Assembly: GCA_037903475.1 (NCBI GenBank)
Contig: JBAJFG010000089.1
Coordinates: 434,001-498,000, forward strand
Length of the DNA stretch: 64,000 bases
Source of the DNA: Ancylostoma caninum
Taxonomy: Eukaryota; Nematoda; Chromadorea; Rhabditida; Ancylostomatidae
Direction of reading: 5' to 3'
The notes under the pieces are model-generated. The model ran no database searches. It saw only the letters and a program-made list of their open reading frames with translations, and had not been told where the DNA came from. The position numbers and the translations under genes were made by a program. This document shows, piece by piece, positions 21,225 through 32,325 of this stretch. Every line of letters begins with the position of its first letter. Position 1 is the stretch's first letter.

Positions 21225-21490
21225 ATGCGTGCCGCCCACCCTTGCCCAATCTGTGACAGCAAACCAATGCAATTGAATCATCTGTATGAGGATCTTCGAT
21301 CCCGACACCAGTTAAATGAACAACAAATCGAGAAAGAGAAAGCAAGACTCGGATGTTTAAAATATGAGGGAAAGCCGCAATACATATGCAGTGAAAAGCG
21401 GTGCTTTGAAAAGCGAAACATGCACAACAACGAGCAAACGTCCCAACTGTACGGCTCTCTCAAGTCAAAAGCTGGCCGCGCCGTGTGGCG
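21225..21490 (+). CDS. Hypothetical Cys/His-rich exon
   Basis: An ATG sits immediately after a TTGAATTCAG acceptor, as for a trans-spliced or internal exon. The open frame gives a basic, Cys/His-containing peptide (CPICDSKPMQLNHLYEDLR, then YICSEKRCFEKRNMH) reminiscent of paired zinc-binding knuckles but not matching the classical C2H2 spacing. The frame runs into LINE tail sequence after about 21530. No donor and no following exon could be chosen. It could be a gene fragment or part of an unknown transposon. Confidence 0.3.
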
Positions 21491-21529
21491 ACGCGGCGCG
21501 ACGTCACTTTTCCACTGTTGTATGTTTCG

Positions 21530-21725
21530 AAAACGCCAGACCACCGTACCGATGGTCAGACTTCTTCACGAAGTCCTTCACGTAACGATATAATGCTCTT
21601 CGTGTTTCTCGAACAGACAGAATCCATTGGACGACTCTGGAGCGCAAGAGAGACAAGTGGAAGGATTGCTGGCTCCCGCTCGTACATCCGAAGATCAACG
21701 GGAGTCAAGGTTGTCAAGAGGATGG
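21530..21725 (+). mobile_element. RTE-type LINE ORF2 tail fragment
   Basis: Across two frames the + strand encodes RPPYRWSDFFTKSFT, then YNALRVSRTDRIHWTTLE and RDKWKDCW.PLVHP. This is the conserved C-terminal tail of the same RTE ORF2 family as the relic at 19300-19937, which lacks it. About 1.6 kb separates the two pieces, so one insertion has been split or two fragments are present. Confidence 0.75.
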
Positions 21726-21980
21726 ACTCGCATGAAATACCGCCATCATTTTCTGTGTTTTCCGCATGTTTTACGTGAGAGTGAAAAAGCGTGATCATTG
21801 GGAGTGAAAATGTTGTGCATTCTTTTTTTCACCTCGGATTTTTGAATTTGTCCCACATTCTGTTTGGATCCTTATGCTAAATAGACTTAGTGATGGCCTT
21901 ACCTGCACTATGAGTGTTTCATATTTGGAACCAAAATCATTCTTCCATCTTATAAACCACGAAGGTTTTTGCTTCAGAAA

Positions 21981-24900
21981 ATGACAAGAGCAAGAACGAG
22001 CAAGGCTGAAGCAAAACACACTATGCAGAAGACTGAAGAGAAGAAAATAAAGGAGGAGCAAGTCGATTCTGTATTGGAAAGTGAAGTAAAGAAAAAAGTT
22101 GTTGACACACTCCAGGATGAAGACAATGGTAATATCGCAGGATGCACGTTGTTGTATAATATCTGATTGGTAGATATCTTTATCCAGAGTCGTGTGGAGA
22201 TGTTCATCTGCTTCAGTTTTCTTAGTTTCCTAGTAGGACAGAGTGGTCTTCTCGCCAGTTCAGTTTTATCCTACTCTAATATTTGCAAAGGACATTTTAC
22301 TGGAATCTAACTTTTTTCCAAATGCTAGGGAAGCTCTGGAGAGTTGATAGGAGGATATTATGAATCTGAATCCAACTTCGTTGGGCTTAGGAATTAGGAG
22401 TTGAAGGGTATCACGAAGCACCCAGAATTTTCTGAACTTCTGTAGCTGCCTTGGAGAACGAGGTCATATTGATTTCTCGAACATACTGCACAAAATCAGA
22501 ATTGTTCAAGAAGATGTTATTGAAAATTGGTCCATGCCAAAGTTTCAGCGTTATCCTTCTTGAGAAAGAAGGAAGAGAGAAAAAAAAAGAGGTGGGAGGA
22601 GACAGAGGAAAGGAGGGAAGAACGGGAGATGGAGTTTTATACAAGAATCTAGTTCGCAACATCCGCATGATGGGTTTATTGAAAAAATGTTGATTGCGCC
22701 AGCCTATCGTTACAGACATGTATGACATGAGGGCGAAAGGCATGGGAAGGAAGAGGGCGGGGGTGGCAGGAGATGATCTGCGCTTTATGCAAAAGTTGAT
22801 CTGTGGCGTTCTTCTGAAACGTGCAAAAAACTTTATAGGTAGGCTTGACGAAGGAGATGTGAAGAGCCCACCAACCCGTGCTAAAAGGCAGGGTATGTTC
22901 AAAATTCTTTGTCGTTTCCCCATTATTTCTTGTTCTGATTACCTTCTTAATTTTAGCAAAACCGGCGAAGGGCAACAAAAGAAGAACTGCTTTGGCAGAG
23001 GTAAAGGTCGAGCATGCAGAGGAGACTAGTATTAAAGCAGGTTCGTAATGATACTATATGACTGCGTCCCTGAGCGAATTAACAGAGTCACCACGGAATT
23101 TTGAATTTTGAAGAATATGAATTAGGGTGGTTGATCAAGGTGGAACCTTATTGTTTTCGGGTATGTCCTTTTCTGAAATTCATCTCTGTGGAGGGGCTTG
23201 TGCGCTTACAACTGAAGGATACGCCATTTGTAGATAGCAGTCATAAGGATGGCCGACTTCAGAGCGTTTTCAGTGAAACGTCCAGTTCTGGGCATCTAAA
23301 GCCGTATTTATTGTAGATTGCGTAGGGTGGTACCACTCAATTCTTGTTCAGAATCTAAAGGGCACATTCGTCCGCACATTGTTATGTGTTTGCACACGCT
23401 AGAACAAGAAGCAAGATGATTGGATAAGGTAGCCGCTATACTCCTCGAGGAGTATAGCACCTTGCGTCGCCGTCGCCGGCGACGGCGGTCGCCAATGTTG
23501 GCGATCCCTCACAATCGATACGCACCGGCGCCGCAGTCGCCAACATTGGCGGCTGCCGATCGCGAATATTGGCGACCAATCGATACGCACAGACGTCACA
23601 GTCGCCAATATTGGCGGCCACCGTTGTTGGCGATCGCCAGTCGCCGGCGACGGCAGCCGCCGCCGCCGCTCCGCCCACAATCGATGCGTATCGGCCTCAC
23701 AGTCGCCGGCGACGGCGGCGCAAGGTGCTACAATCCTCGAGGACTATAGCGGCAGTGTAAGAATGAGGGCGGTGATATCAGTGAGATGTGTAGATGCACA
23801 GACAGCCAGAGTGCCACGTTGCATGCGGTATAGTGTGTACTGTGAGCCTGAATGCTGAAGCTTCTTGTACATAAAACTGCAGTAAATAAAAATACGAGGC
23901 CTCTGTATGTATAAATCGATTCAATGCATGACGAAAAATCCCTTATGGTAGTTTATCTCGGCTCGAATCTGCTCAGCGTCATTGTCTACACATGCGAGCT
24001 CTTCGATAAGGTGAGCGCTTAAAAATCATCTCAGACGCAGCGGAAGTGCACACCGTCATGCTCCATTTGATTCCTTTTTAAGGGCCAGTTGACGAAGGAG
24101 GGGACACGAAAGAAGGAGTCAAAAGTAAGCGAAGAAGAAAACAGGGTATGTTCATCTTCACGATCCTGGTCTTTGTTGTGTGAACTTGAACTACGTCATA
24201 TTCCAATGTGAACAATTAAGACACGGAATCTAAAGAATCAAGAGGTGTTTTGCAGGAGATCAGTACTCAAGACGAAAAAGGTCAAGCAATTAAGGCTGGT
24301 AAGTCATGAATTCTAGTTATCACTTTTTTGAAGGATTAAAAAAATTAGTGCTGCCTTAAGGCACAGCGGCCAAGTCAATAATGAAGTGGAAATTCACTTT
24401 AATGCTTGCATTCCTGCAGGTAATCCTGAAATTGTACAGTTAACATAGCTGGAATGGAGAAATTCTCGCTCATACAGATGTGCCACACGAAAAAACATCT
24501 GAGTAACTCTATTTGTTACCCATAATTGTAGGTAGTATGCTGAGTATTAGCATTCAACTGTTTTTTACTGTTTATGCAGGGAATTTGATTGTTGAGACCA
24601 CTTCAGAGCAGTGACAAGCGACGCAAGAAGTGTGAGTGCAGAGAAGTGAGACCGTGACTTTTATGTGTAGTCCTTACTGTCGCTGTCTGGATTGGCTGAT
24701 GCTCCTTGGACGGAGAGGAGGCAGTGAAATGCATACAAGGGGTTATTAGGGCTACCTCCAGAATAAGGTTTTGGGTCCGTATCCAACATATTTTGTCCGG
24801 TCGGATAAACACGCTTTAACGGATACGCTGTTGGTTCTGATATTCTGCTATCCAATAAAAACAAATCCGCGGATACTCGTTCCACTGCAGGTTATCTTTC

Positions 24901-27900
24901 CACGGTTGATTTCCATTTGATAACCATCCATGACTTACTCCCGCTCCACCTTGTGTTGTGTGTCGCCAAGACACCATACTTTGGAATGAAGAACGTTTTC
25001 GAATAAAAAATTCGAACAAACATTCGATTTCGAATGTTTCGATATTCACTATCTGAAAAGAGCCCATTTTCGGATTTATTCGAATATTCCATGAAGGTGC
25101 ATTTTCGAGTTAATTCAAAATTCGATTCGATTTCATCTCGAATAACCGAATATTTTCGAATATTCAAAAGATTATTTGTCTGAAGAATTCTTGTTTCCCA
25201 GCCTCCCGAGTTTGCGTAATAATATCAAGTAGTTTGAGGTGAAAGGATGATCAGAATGGTTTTCTATTTTTCCAGGCTTCGTTTCTTTGAATACTATGAG
25301 TGTACACTGAACGAAAATGTGTATGACTTTCCAAAAATTTATCAACCACGATTCGGTTCATGTCCTCTGTTCAGGCCACTATTGAAAGAAAACAGATACA
25401 TATATGTTCAGGTGAATCAGTCCGCCCTATGTTTCTACGTGAGCGATCAACTGCATGTAAGATACATAGTAATGCAATCATGATGATCCAACGCTCGTAT
25501 TTTCCTACTGTAACCACCAATCGCTGTGCGAACACGCCCCCAGAGTCCTCGTATTCACCGTGTTTTCTCATGGCTATGAGCATCGCTGTGGCGGAACGGA
25601 ACAATAGCCTCACCTTATTAGGAATTGTTATCGTGCTATATTTTTCCTGGAATAAGTAGATCACTGAAGTAGTTGTTTAGGAAGTTAATGGTTGAAGTCG
25701 GTCGTACTCGCTGAGAGTCTATGGCAGTAAAGTAAAAAACGTCTACACAGCCATAAGTTTGAATTCTTAAGCTTACGCAAGTTATACCAATTCCGAAGCA
25801 CTCAAGCTGCTCGAATGAGTTAATGAGTTTGAAATCGAATTTCCAATTTATTCGATTATCCGGGGGTTTAAAAAACCGAATAAATTCGAAAATTCGGAAC
25901 AAAATGGAAAATCGAATGAATTCGAAATTCGGTTATTCGAAAAATTCAAAATCGAATAAATCCGAGCTTCGTTTGTTCGAAAAAAATTCGAACATTCCGA
26001 AATATACAAGACACCGCACTTGCGCAAACAAATGAACATTTGGATGAATTATATTGAATAGAACAGTGGATAAAAACTATTGGGAACGGGTATATATCCG
26101 CAGTGTTTTTTCCTCCCACTGCCAAATATATTGGATACGGCTCCTGGAGGGTTTTTAGGGACGAAGTTATCAAAAATTGTTCGAATCTAGAATGTTGCAA
26201 ATGACTTTCCATCACGTAAAAAAGAGAAATTGTTCGAGAATGGTGCACAATTCACCATTTTGAATAACGCAAATATTTCAACATTCCATAACGGATAGTT
26301 CGTTTCACCAGTGGCGATTGTGGAAGAGAGATTAGAAAAGCAAAGAAGGTGAAAGTGTTTGGCAGAAAATAACGTGGAAAAGTACTTATGTGGTAATCGA
26401 GGAGAGAAGAGGAAGTCGCGCGCCGTGCACAAACACTCAAACATAGTCGCTTTTGAAAGACTGTAAGGGTTAAGAAGTATGTTGAAGCTCATAGGGTTCA
26501 ATATGCTTTTCTTTGCATCTGAAATGTTGCATATTTCATGGATTTAAGAGCGCAAGACGAGACCGAAAGCCGTTGAAACTGGGGAGAGTGAAATTCAGCG
26601 TAATTCGAGACTTACTATTGGAGCGAAGGTGAGTCTGCTCAATTTAAATCAAAGTTTGCAAGTGGAAACGAACGTTGTCGTTTTTTACAGGTTTTGGCAA
26701 CGGGTGTTAATAGCAAGAAGTGCCTCGGCTCACATGTGAGCGCTGCTGGTGGGAGTTTGTGATCACCGTAGTGGACCAAAATAGTAGCGGAGTTATTCGA
26801 ACTTCTAGGAGGACTTGAGCAAGCAATATACAATGCTTGTGCGGAAGGAAATCGTTGTCTGGCGATGTTTGTTCGAAATCAGCGCCAATGGAACGCTAAG
26901 CCAATGGATGATGCTACCGTAGAGCGCTGGAACGCGGCTCTAGAGGTCTGCGTTCATTGTTGAGTTTGAATGAGACGAACACATGCCGAACTGGCTAAAA
27001 TTGTGAAGAATTTAGCTAATAAAGTAGTCATAGGTCGTAGTTTGGAAGTTTTTCTTTTGCCATGGCGGGTTATCGATGGTGTTTAAGCGTAATGGAAGGG
27101 TCTAACAGGTTTTTTTTTGCAGGAGACTGGATTTCCTCTATCCCAGATTGTACCGCACGGTTCGTACTTGATGAATCCCGGCTCACCAGATCCAGAGAAG
27201 CTGCAGAAGAGTCGAGATGCCATGTTAGACGAGTGCAAACGTTGTGAGCGGCTCGGCATTCTGTACTATAATTTCCACCCAGGTAAGACCAGTTGCGTAA
27301 TTGGTAGTGCAGCGAGCAGCCTTTGCTTTGCCAAATGTTGAGATTCCGACATTTTGCTCAACTACGCTAATAACTAAACGGATGGAAACGCATGTTTTGG
27401 GAAGTTTCCGGGAAATTTTTTTTCTGTTTATTCTCCTTGGTGTGTCAAAACGTACATGTGTTTTAGCTTCGGCGCAGTTCCGTTCCCCATTCAGCTACAG
27501 TTTCTTTGTACCAGGCAGAATTGGATGCCTTCTACTGTTCTATACTTTTCAGGCTCCACAACAGGAGCGTGCACGAATGAAGACTGCCTGAAAACTGTGG
27601 CGGCAACAATTGATTACATTGTAGACAACACCGATCACATTATAATGGGTGAGTCCCACTTGACAACAAAGGTTCCGTTTAGAAAAATAAACAAGAACAA
27701 AGAATAAAAAAAGAAGGAAAAAGAAAGAGAAAGAGAAAAATTGCTTTCTGTTTAGTAATAGAGACCATGGCGGGTCAGGGCAACACCGTTGGATCGACGT
27801 TCGAGGAAGTTCGCGATATTATCTCCATGGAAAGTCAACAGTTTCAAGTTTTGCAGCCATAGATTTGTTTCGGAATGGGTATCGATATCCATTTTCTTAA

Positions 27901-29414
27901 CATTGACAATTTCATAAGAATTCAACTGACAGGCAGAATGCGATGGGACCAGTGATAGCACAGGAGATGCTTCTGAAAAAAAAACTACTGAAATAAGCGA
28001 ATCACTTTCCAGTTGCAACTTCAAAATACTCTCTTTTTCGGAGAGTATTTTGAAGTTGCAACTGGAATGTAATCCTCGGCGCAACATTCTTCCTACCTGA
28101 AGAGGAGAGAATGATCTCAAAGTTGAAATTACGAAGAAATAACAAAAACCAGGGAATAAACCTGACTATTATTTTAAGGTCCATACTCTTAAGCACACAG
28201 AAGCAGTAAGAGGCGTAGTCTTCCTCGCTCCTTTTGCTCTTTGGCTTGGGCATTTTTGGTAGATCAGATGGGTAAAATATGTATGTACAAGATAGGAACC
28301 TGGGGGACAAATGCTCGGATAAGGCAGGGTTTTCTGAAACGGGTATTGCAAGACTGGGATCCATGATATGTTTAGAACCAAAGAACACTTAGCGTAGATA
28401 TTTCTGCTAAGGAGTACATAAAGTTAGGAGATCCGTGATGCAAAAGCGTTTTTGCAAACTGAGATGCATTATGGAAGAGTTTGTATTTTCACCATAGCAG
28501 CTGGGTAGAGACAAAGTCACGTCTCACGTTCACGTTTGGGTAAGCATGTTCATGGGTGGCAGGTAGAGGGCAAATTTGGGTAGGTTAGAACGTTCACCAT
28601 GGGTAATCTCGATGGCGCATTCAGGCTCAGAAGTTAACAAGACAAAATTTTAATCAAAAATTAAAAATTGATAGTGATTAAAAAATTTGTTGATTGGACA
28701 AAAATCCCGAGTTTGATGCCTGGATAGACGGGAGTTTCGCCACACTCTTGCTGGGTAGAGTATAGATTTCCTCATCAATTTCACGGTCATAAGTTTTGCA
28801 CGGGAGCGCTATTACTTTTCCTTTGACTTTATGAGTACGGCAAGCTGGGAAGTATTCGCAATTTTTATATTTTACCGTTCACAAAGGCCATGTTGTTCAT
28901 GATAGGTGTGCTGATATCGACGCTCATCTGTTTCCATTATTGTAATCTTTCCAGGTGCGCAATAAGGACCGCGTTGGAGTGTGCATCGATACTTGCCACA
29001 TATTCGCAGCTGGTTTGTCATGCTTGTCTCATTTGATAATTATTTGATATTTTCCATTTTCGGAGCGGATATTTTTTAGGCTACGACATTCGTACCAAAG
29101 AGGCCTACAACGCTACGATGGAAAAGTTTGACAGTATAATTGGACTGAAATACCTCAAAGCGTTCCATCTCAATGATTCCAAAGGTCATTGCTGCTCTAT
29201 ACCTCGAATCATCGGCGTTTTGCATAATTTGGTCGTTATTTCAGGCCCTGTTGGATGCCGCGTGGATCGCCACGAGAACATCGGCAGGGGAAAGATTGGG
29301 AAGAGCGGGTTCAAGTGCATCATGGATGATGAAAGGCTGGACGGTATTCCACTGATCCTCGAAACTCCCGAAGGAGACTATCCAAGGGAAATGATTACTC
29401 TTTATTCACTTTAG
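21981..29414 (+). CDS. apn-1: Endonuclease IV family AP endonuclease (APN-1 homologue)
   Basis: Base-excision repair enzyme that cuts DNA 5' of abasic sites using a tri-metal centre. Exons: 21981-22128, 22839-22892, 22957-23000, 24083-24145, 24256-24298, 26549-26628, 26691-26748, 26809-26945, 27123-27282, 27553-27648, 27756-27829, 28955-29012, 29080-29184, 29245-29414; about 429 aa, all phases consistent. The start is the ATG three bases after a TTTTGCTTCAG acceptor, a likely spliced-leader site. The first 130 or so residues are Lys/Glu-rich with basic clusters (nuclear localisation is likely) and are less certain in exon choice. The catalytic barrel begins at GSHVSAAGG. All nine metal ligands are present: [38 protein letters not shown] and LILETPEG. 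Intron 11 begins with GA instead of GT, which would block or reroute splicing. Large repeats occupy introns 4 and 6. Confidence 0.9.
23431..23754. mobile_element. GC-rich inverted-repeat element in an apn-1 intron
   Basis: The ends GCCGCTATACTCCTCGAGGA and their complement near 23734-23753 form inverted repeats extending about 50 bp through GTCGCCGGCGAC. Between them lie several short palindromes of the type GTCGCCAANNTTGGCG and three or more copies of an ATCGATACGCA-like spacer. There is no open reading frame with recognisable motifs. It sits in the intron between 23001 and 24082. Confidence 0.6.
24740..26162. repeat. Long inverted arrangement with TTCGAA-rich arms in an apn-1 intron
   Basis: The outer blocks near 24757-24800 (CCTCCAG...CCGTATCCAA) and 26098-26155 (TTGGATACGG...CTGGAGG) are inverted. 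Inside them two AT-rich tracts, about 24990-25160 and 25825-25990, are full of TTCGAATATTCGAA-like words. The centre (25200-25800) shows no recognisable gene. A decayed palindromic transposon is the likeliest origin; exact ends are not clear. Confidence 0.45.
27830..27831 (+). other. Non-canonical GA splice donor in apn-1
   Basis: The exon end is fixed by homology and phase at ATG (27827-27829). The next bases are GAAAGTC where GTAAGTC would be a perfect donor; the difference is one T to A change at 27831. The acceptor 1.1 kb downstream (TTTCCAG, edge 28954/28955) is normal. The in-frame GT at 27848 would add six residues; the GT at 27834 would shift the frame. Confidence 0.75.
28007..28067. 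repeat. Perfect 27-bp hairpin in an apn-1 intron
   Basis: Arms 28007-28033 and 28041-28067 are exact reverse complements around a 7-nt loop (TTTTTCG). It lies 180 bp downstream of the altered splice donor, in the same 1.1-kb intron. There is no evidence for a conserved RNA; it may be the core of a small foldback element. Confidence 0.85.
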
Positions 29415-30121
29415 TAACATCTATTCAGTTTGACGCTGACTCACGTAGTTTCATGTTCACTTGGTCTCATATTTGCACCTCTTCCTGCTGGTTTTTGAGC
29501 ATTAATTCCTGAAGAAACCTGACTTATTTGCTATGATCCTCTTGCGTTGTAAATACATATTGACATTGTTAACGTTTTCTTGTAGATGAGGTTCATTTGA
29601 AACATCTACTCTTCATCATTACTTTGAAAACTTGAGACATCTTCAGCACTTTTCCACAACTTTATTGTTTCTCATAGCGGCATACATGAAAGCATAATTA
29701 ATGTCTTACAGTGCAGTTGTCCTCTGATTAGCTCCCTTCCACATATTTTTAGCCCCGTCACCTCATAACATGGAAATTTCTCTGGTCTGTCCCTCGCTGG
29801 TGCTCAGACGGGCGTCATTACTACTTGTTCACATTCATTTGGATCGCATGTTTCTCCATTTTCCTTTGAACGTTCTCCAATGAGTAAATTACTTAGCATG
29901 TCTTGGAGGAGCAGAACTTTTTTTTCATTTCGATAAGTTGGTAGGCTACTGACTCGTGGATTGGGAAAAGATACTGTGCTTCCATGTTGTTCCATGTGTT
30001 AGTTTGTCGTGACCCTAGTAAATATAATAAACAATGGTTCACTTATAGATTTCGTAACATATGAGATAAGGTCCGTTTTCCGGAAAATGGGGAGAAATAG
30101 AGTATGCGTGACAAATAGTTT
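29415..30121. other. Intergenic, nothing recognised
   Basis: This follows the apn-1 stop codon. The stretch is AT-rich, with no convincing exon, RNA gene or repeat end. Confidence 0.5.
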
Positions 30122-30368
30122 CTCTGGTAACGGTGCAGCACGAACGCAGCCCGAATGGCGTAATGATTCGGTTAGAAACGCTAGCAGTAACCCAGTTGCT
30201 GCCATCCTCCTCTGATTGCTGCCGTCTTTCAGCAATTGATGCCAAAGGGCCGACAGCTTGAGCAGCAATCAAAGGGAGGATGACAGCAACTGGGAACCGT
30301 TACTGCTAGCGTTTCTAACCGAACCATTACGCCGTTCGAGCTGCGTTCGTGCTGCACAGTTATCAGAG
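30122..30368. mobile_element. Foldback MITE family B, copy 1
   Basis: Inverted arms of about 100 bp: the left carries GGTGCAGCACGAACGCAGC, GGTTAGAAACGCTAGCAGTA and GTTGCTGCCATCCTC; the right carries the complements in reverse order. The ends are CTCTGGTAAC and GTTATCAGAG. Related copies are at 32158-32325 (truncated) and 41939-42190. Confidence 0.8.
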
Positions 30369-31389
30369 TTAACTTGGATAGTAGGCGAAACCGATGACGG
30401 AAAGAGTACTGTTTTGAAAATTGCTCCTCAAATTGGAACGTATTCGGTGGTTAATTGTCGAAGTTACACATGGTTACTAACAAATATTTCTTTTGTTTCT
30501 GGGTGCAAAAAGGCAAAGAACCACCTGGATATCATCTATGATTACTACAAAGCGGAATGCGACTGATATGGGCAGTTGTGGTACGCTTCCAATCCGTTCT
30601 TCGACAGAAATGCGACCATCTGTATGCGCTTCAATGTGAAATTATCGTCAGCTTCAGTTAAAGCTCAGTACAATTCAGTGAAAGTGGGAAGATTTGAGTC
30701 AATATTTTATTCTTCGAACACTGCGTATTTTTTCATATTGCCCTGTTTCCAGAGTTTTCTACTTCAAATAACCAGTTCATGGGTCCGGATTTGATCCATT
30801 CTGAAGCGTACTCGATCTGATTTGGTCAAATAGCTTAGAGGAAACTGTGCGAAAATGTTCCACAAAACAGGCAGTGGAAAGGTTGAAAGGTGATCCTGGA
30901 GAAAAATGATTCAAAAAAGAAAACTTGGGAGGAGCTAGGATTCACTTCATCAGCATTACTATTGACCTCCTTGGAACAGTTTCAAAACTCTTAAGAACTC
31001 CGAAAGTTTGCTATGGAAGCACGGGAAATAAACGAGAATGGGCGTTGCAATAAGTATACCCGATTGGACAGAACAGACATGCTTATTTTGGTGGAGCAGT
31101 GATCGCTCCATTTTCACCACTTCAAGAAGTCGGTGTTACAGTAAGTATTTAACTGGTGTCACTAGAGTGATAGTTGAATCCTTGGCCTCTTTCGAACGAA
31201 GAATGACTAAATCCATACTCAGGCACTGAGTCTCTGATCTTATGGTCATGTTTTGTCTGAATGTGATGTACATATAAGTTTTCAACGTCTGTCTTATTAC
31301 AGCGTATCGAATAAATAAATAAATAAATAAATAAGTAAATAGATACTACTACTACTATTACCCATTATTTGCGATTATGAACACATGCA
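30369..31389. other. Intergenic, with a simple repeat
   Basis: No gene is recognised. A run of AAAT units occupies about 31310-31339, followed by ACT units around 31345-31357. Open frames near 30576 and 31038 have no supporting motif or splice context. Confidence 0.5.
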
Positions 31390-31674
31390 CTGGCGGTCAT
31401 TCACTTCTGCATTACAGTATACGGGACGTCTGATCTGCCGCGAAGCAGCGCTTACGCGACGCGGCAGGTCACATACTTTACAATACAAATAAAAATTTTG
31501 TATCAGTTTATTCTTGATCATTTTTATTGTTATTTTTAATGTATTTTTTTATTAATTATTTATCATTTTCATCAATATTTTTATTAATTTTACTTTCCGT
31601 CTGAGTCCCCAAAACGGCGGAGACCCCACTTTTTTCCCACGCTCCCGTCCCACCCACTTCCTGCGTCCGCCCCT
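31390..31674. mobile_element. Diverged member of the TGGCGGACGCA MITE family
   Basis: The interior matches the element at 18636-18885 in order: AAATTTTGTATCAGTTTATT, AT-rich TTTTTATTAATTATTT, then CCCCAAAACGGCGGA and ACCCCACTTTTT. The right end CTGCGTCCGCC is kept; the left end has decayed. Confidence 0.65.
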
Positions 31675-32157
31675 GGTGGGATTGAATGTATCACTGCGCT
31701 TGCTAATTTCCACAAGAGACTTTCTTCACGACGTCATAACGGTCGAAGCTTGCGAACTGTCAGTATACTCTAAGTTTACTGTATGAACTGTACCAGTCCA
31801 ATTGCCCCACACCATCAAGGAGTGTGGGCCACGATGAGGCAAAATGCGCCGGATGCCTCTGTGATTGGGGTGTTCTGAGTATGGGCCAGTAACAGAAGCT
31901 TAGCCAGCCTCATTTCGCCTCATTATGGCCCACATCCTCAAAAACCTAGTAGAAACGGCCCTGCTGGATCCGCGGAATCTTGCTGTCATTATTTTTTTCA
32001 TGCCGAGAAAGTTAATGAGTTTTATGTGCCAATGAGAAAATTGATGACTTCATAGAGAAGATGAGCAGCGGCTTCGGACATTTTTTTGCACGCGCGATGA
32101 TCCTTACAAAACTTATCCCACCTTCTGTCTATGTTTGCCACTATGGTTGCTGACTCA

Positions 32158-32325
32158 CTCTGATAGCTGTGCGGGCTAATGCAGCCGGAAGGGGGTAATG
32201 GTTCGAGTAGAAACCCTAGCAGCCACTGTTCCCAGTTGCTGCCATCCTCGCCCTGACTGCTGCTCAAGCTTTTGTCCTTTAAGCAGCAAATGCGAGGGAT
32301 GGCAGCTATTGAGGCGAGTATACGT
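32158..32325. mobile_element. Foldback MITE family B, copy 2 (truncated)
   Basis: The left part matches copy 1 (CTCTGATAGCTGTGC, TAATGGTTCG, AGAAACCCTAGCAGC, CAGTTGCTGCCATCCTC). The right arm stops after the inner GAGGGATGGCAGC block, so the outer half is missing. Confidence 0.65.

Noticed and set aside
22957..23040. Longer version of apn-1 exon 3 using the donor at 23041
   Set aside because: It is open, but leaves a phase that forces a stop when joined through 24083-24145 to 24256; the donor at 23001 (GTAAAG) keeps all phases consistent.
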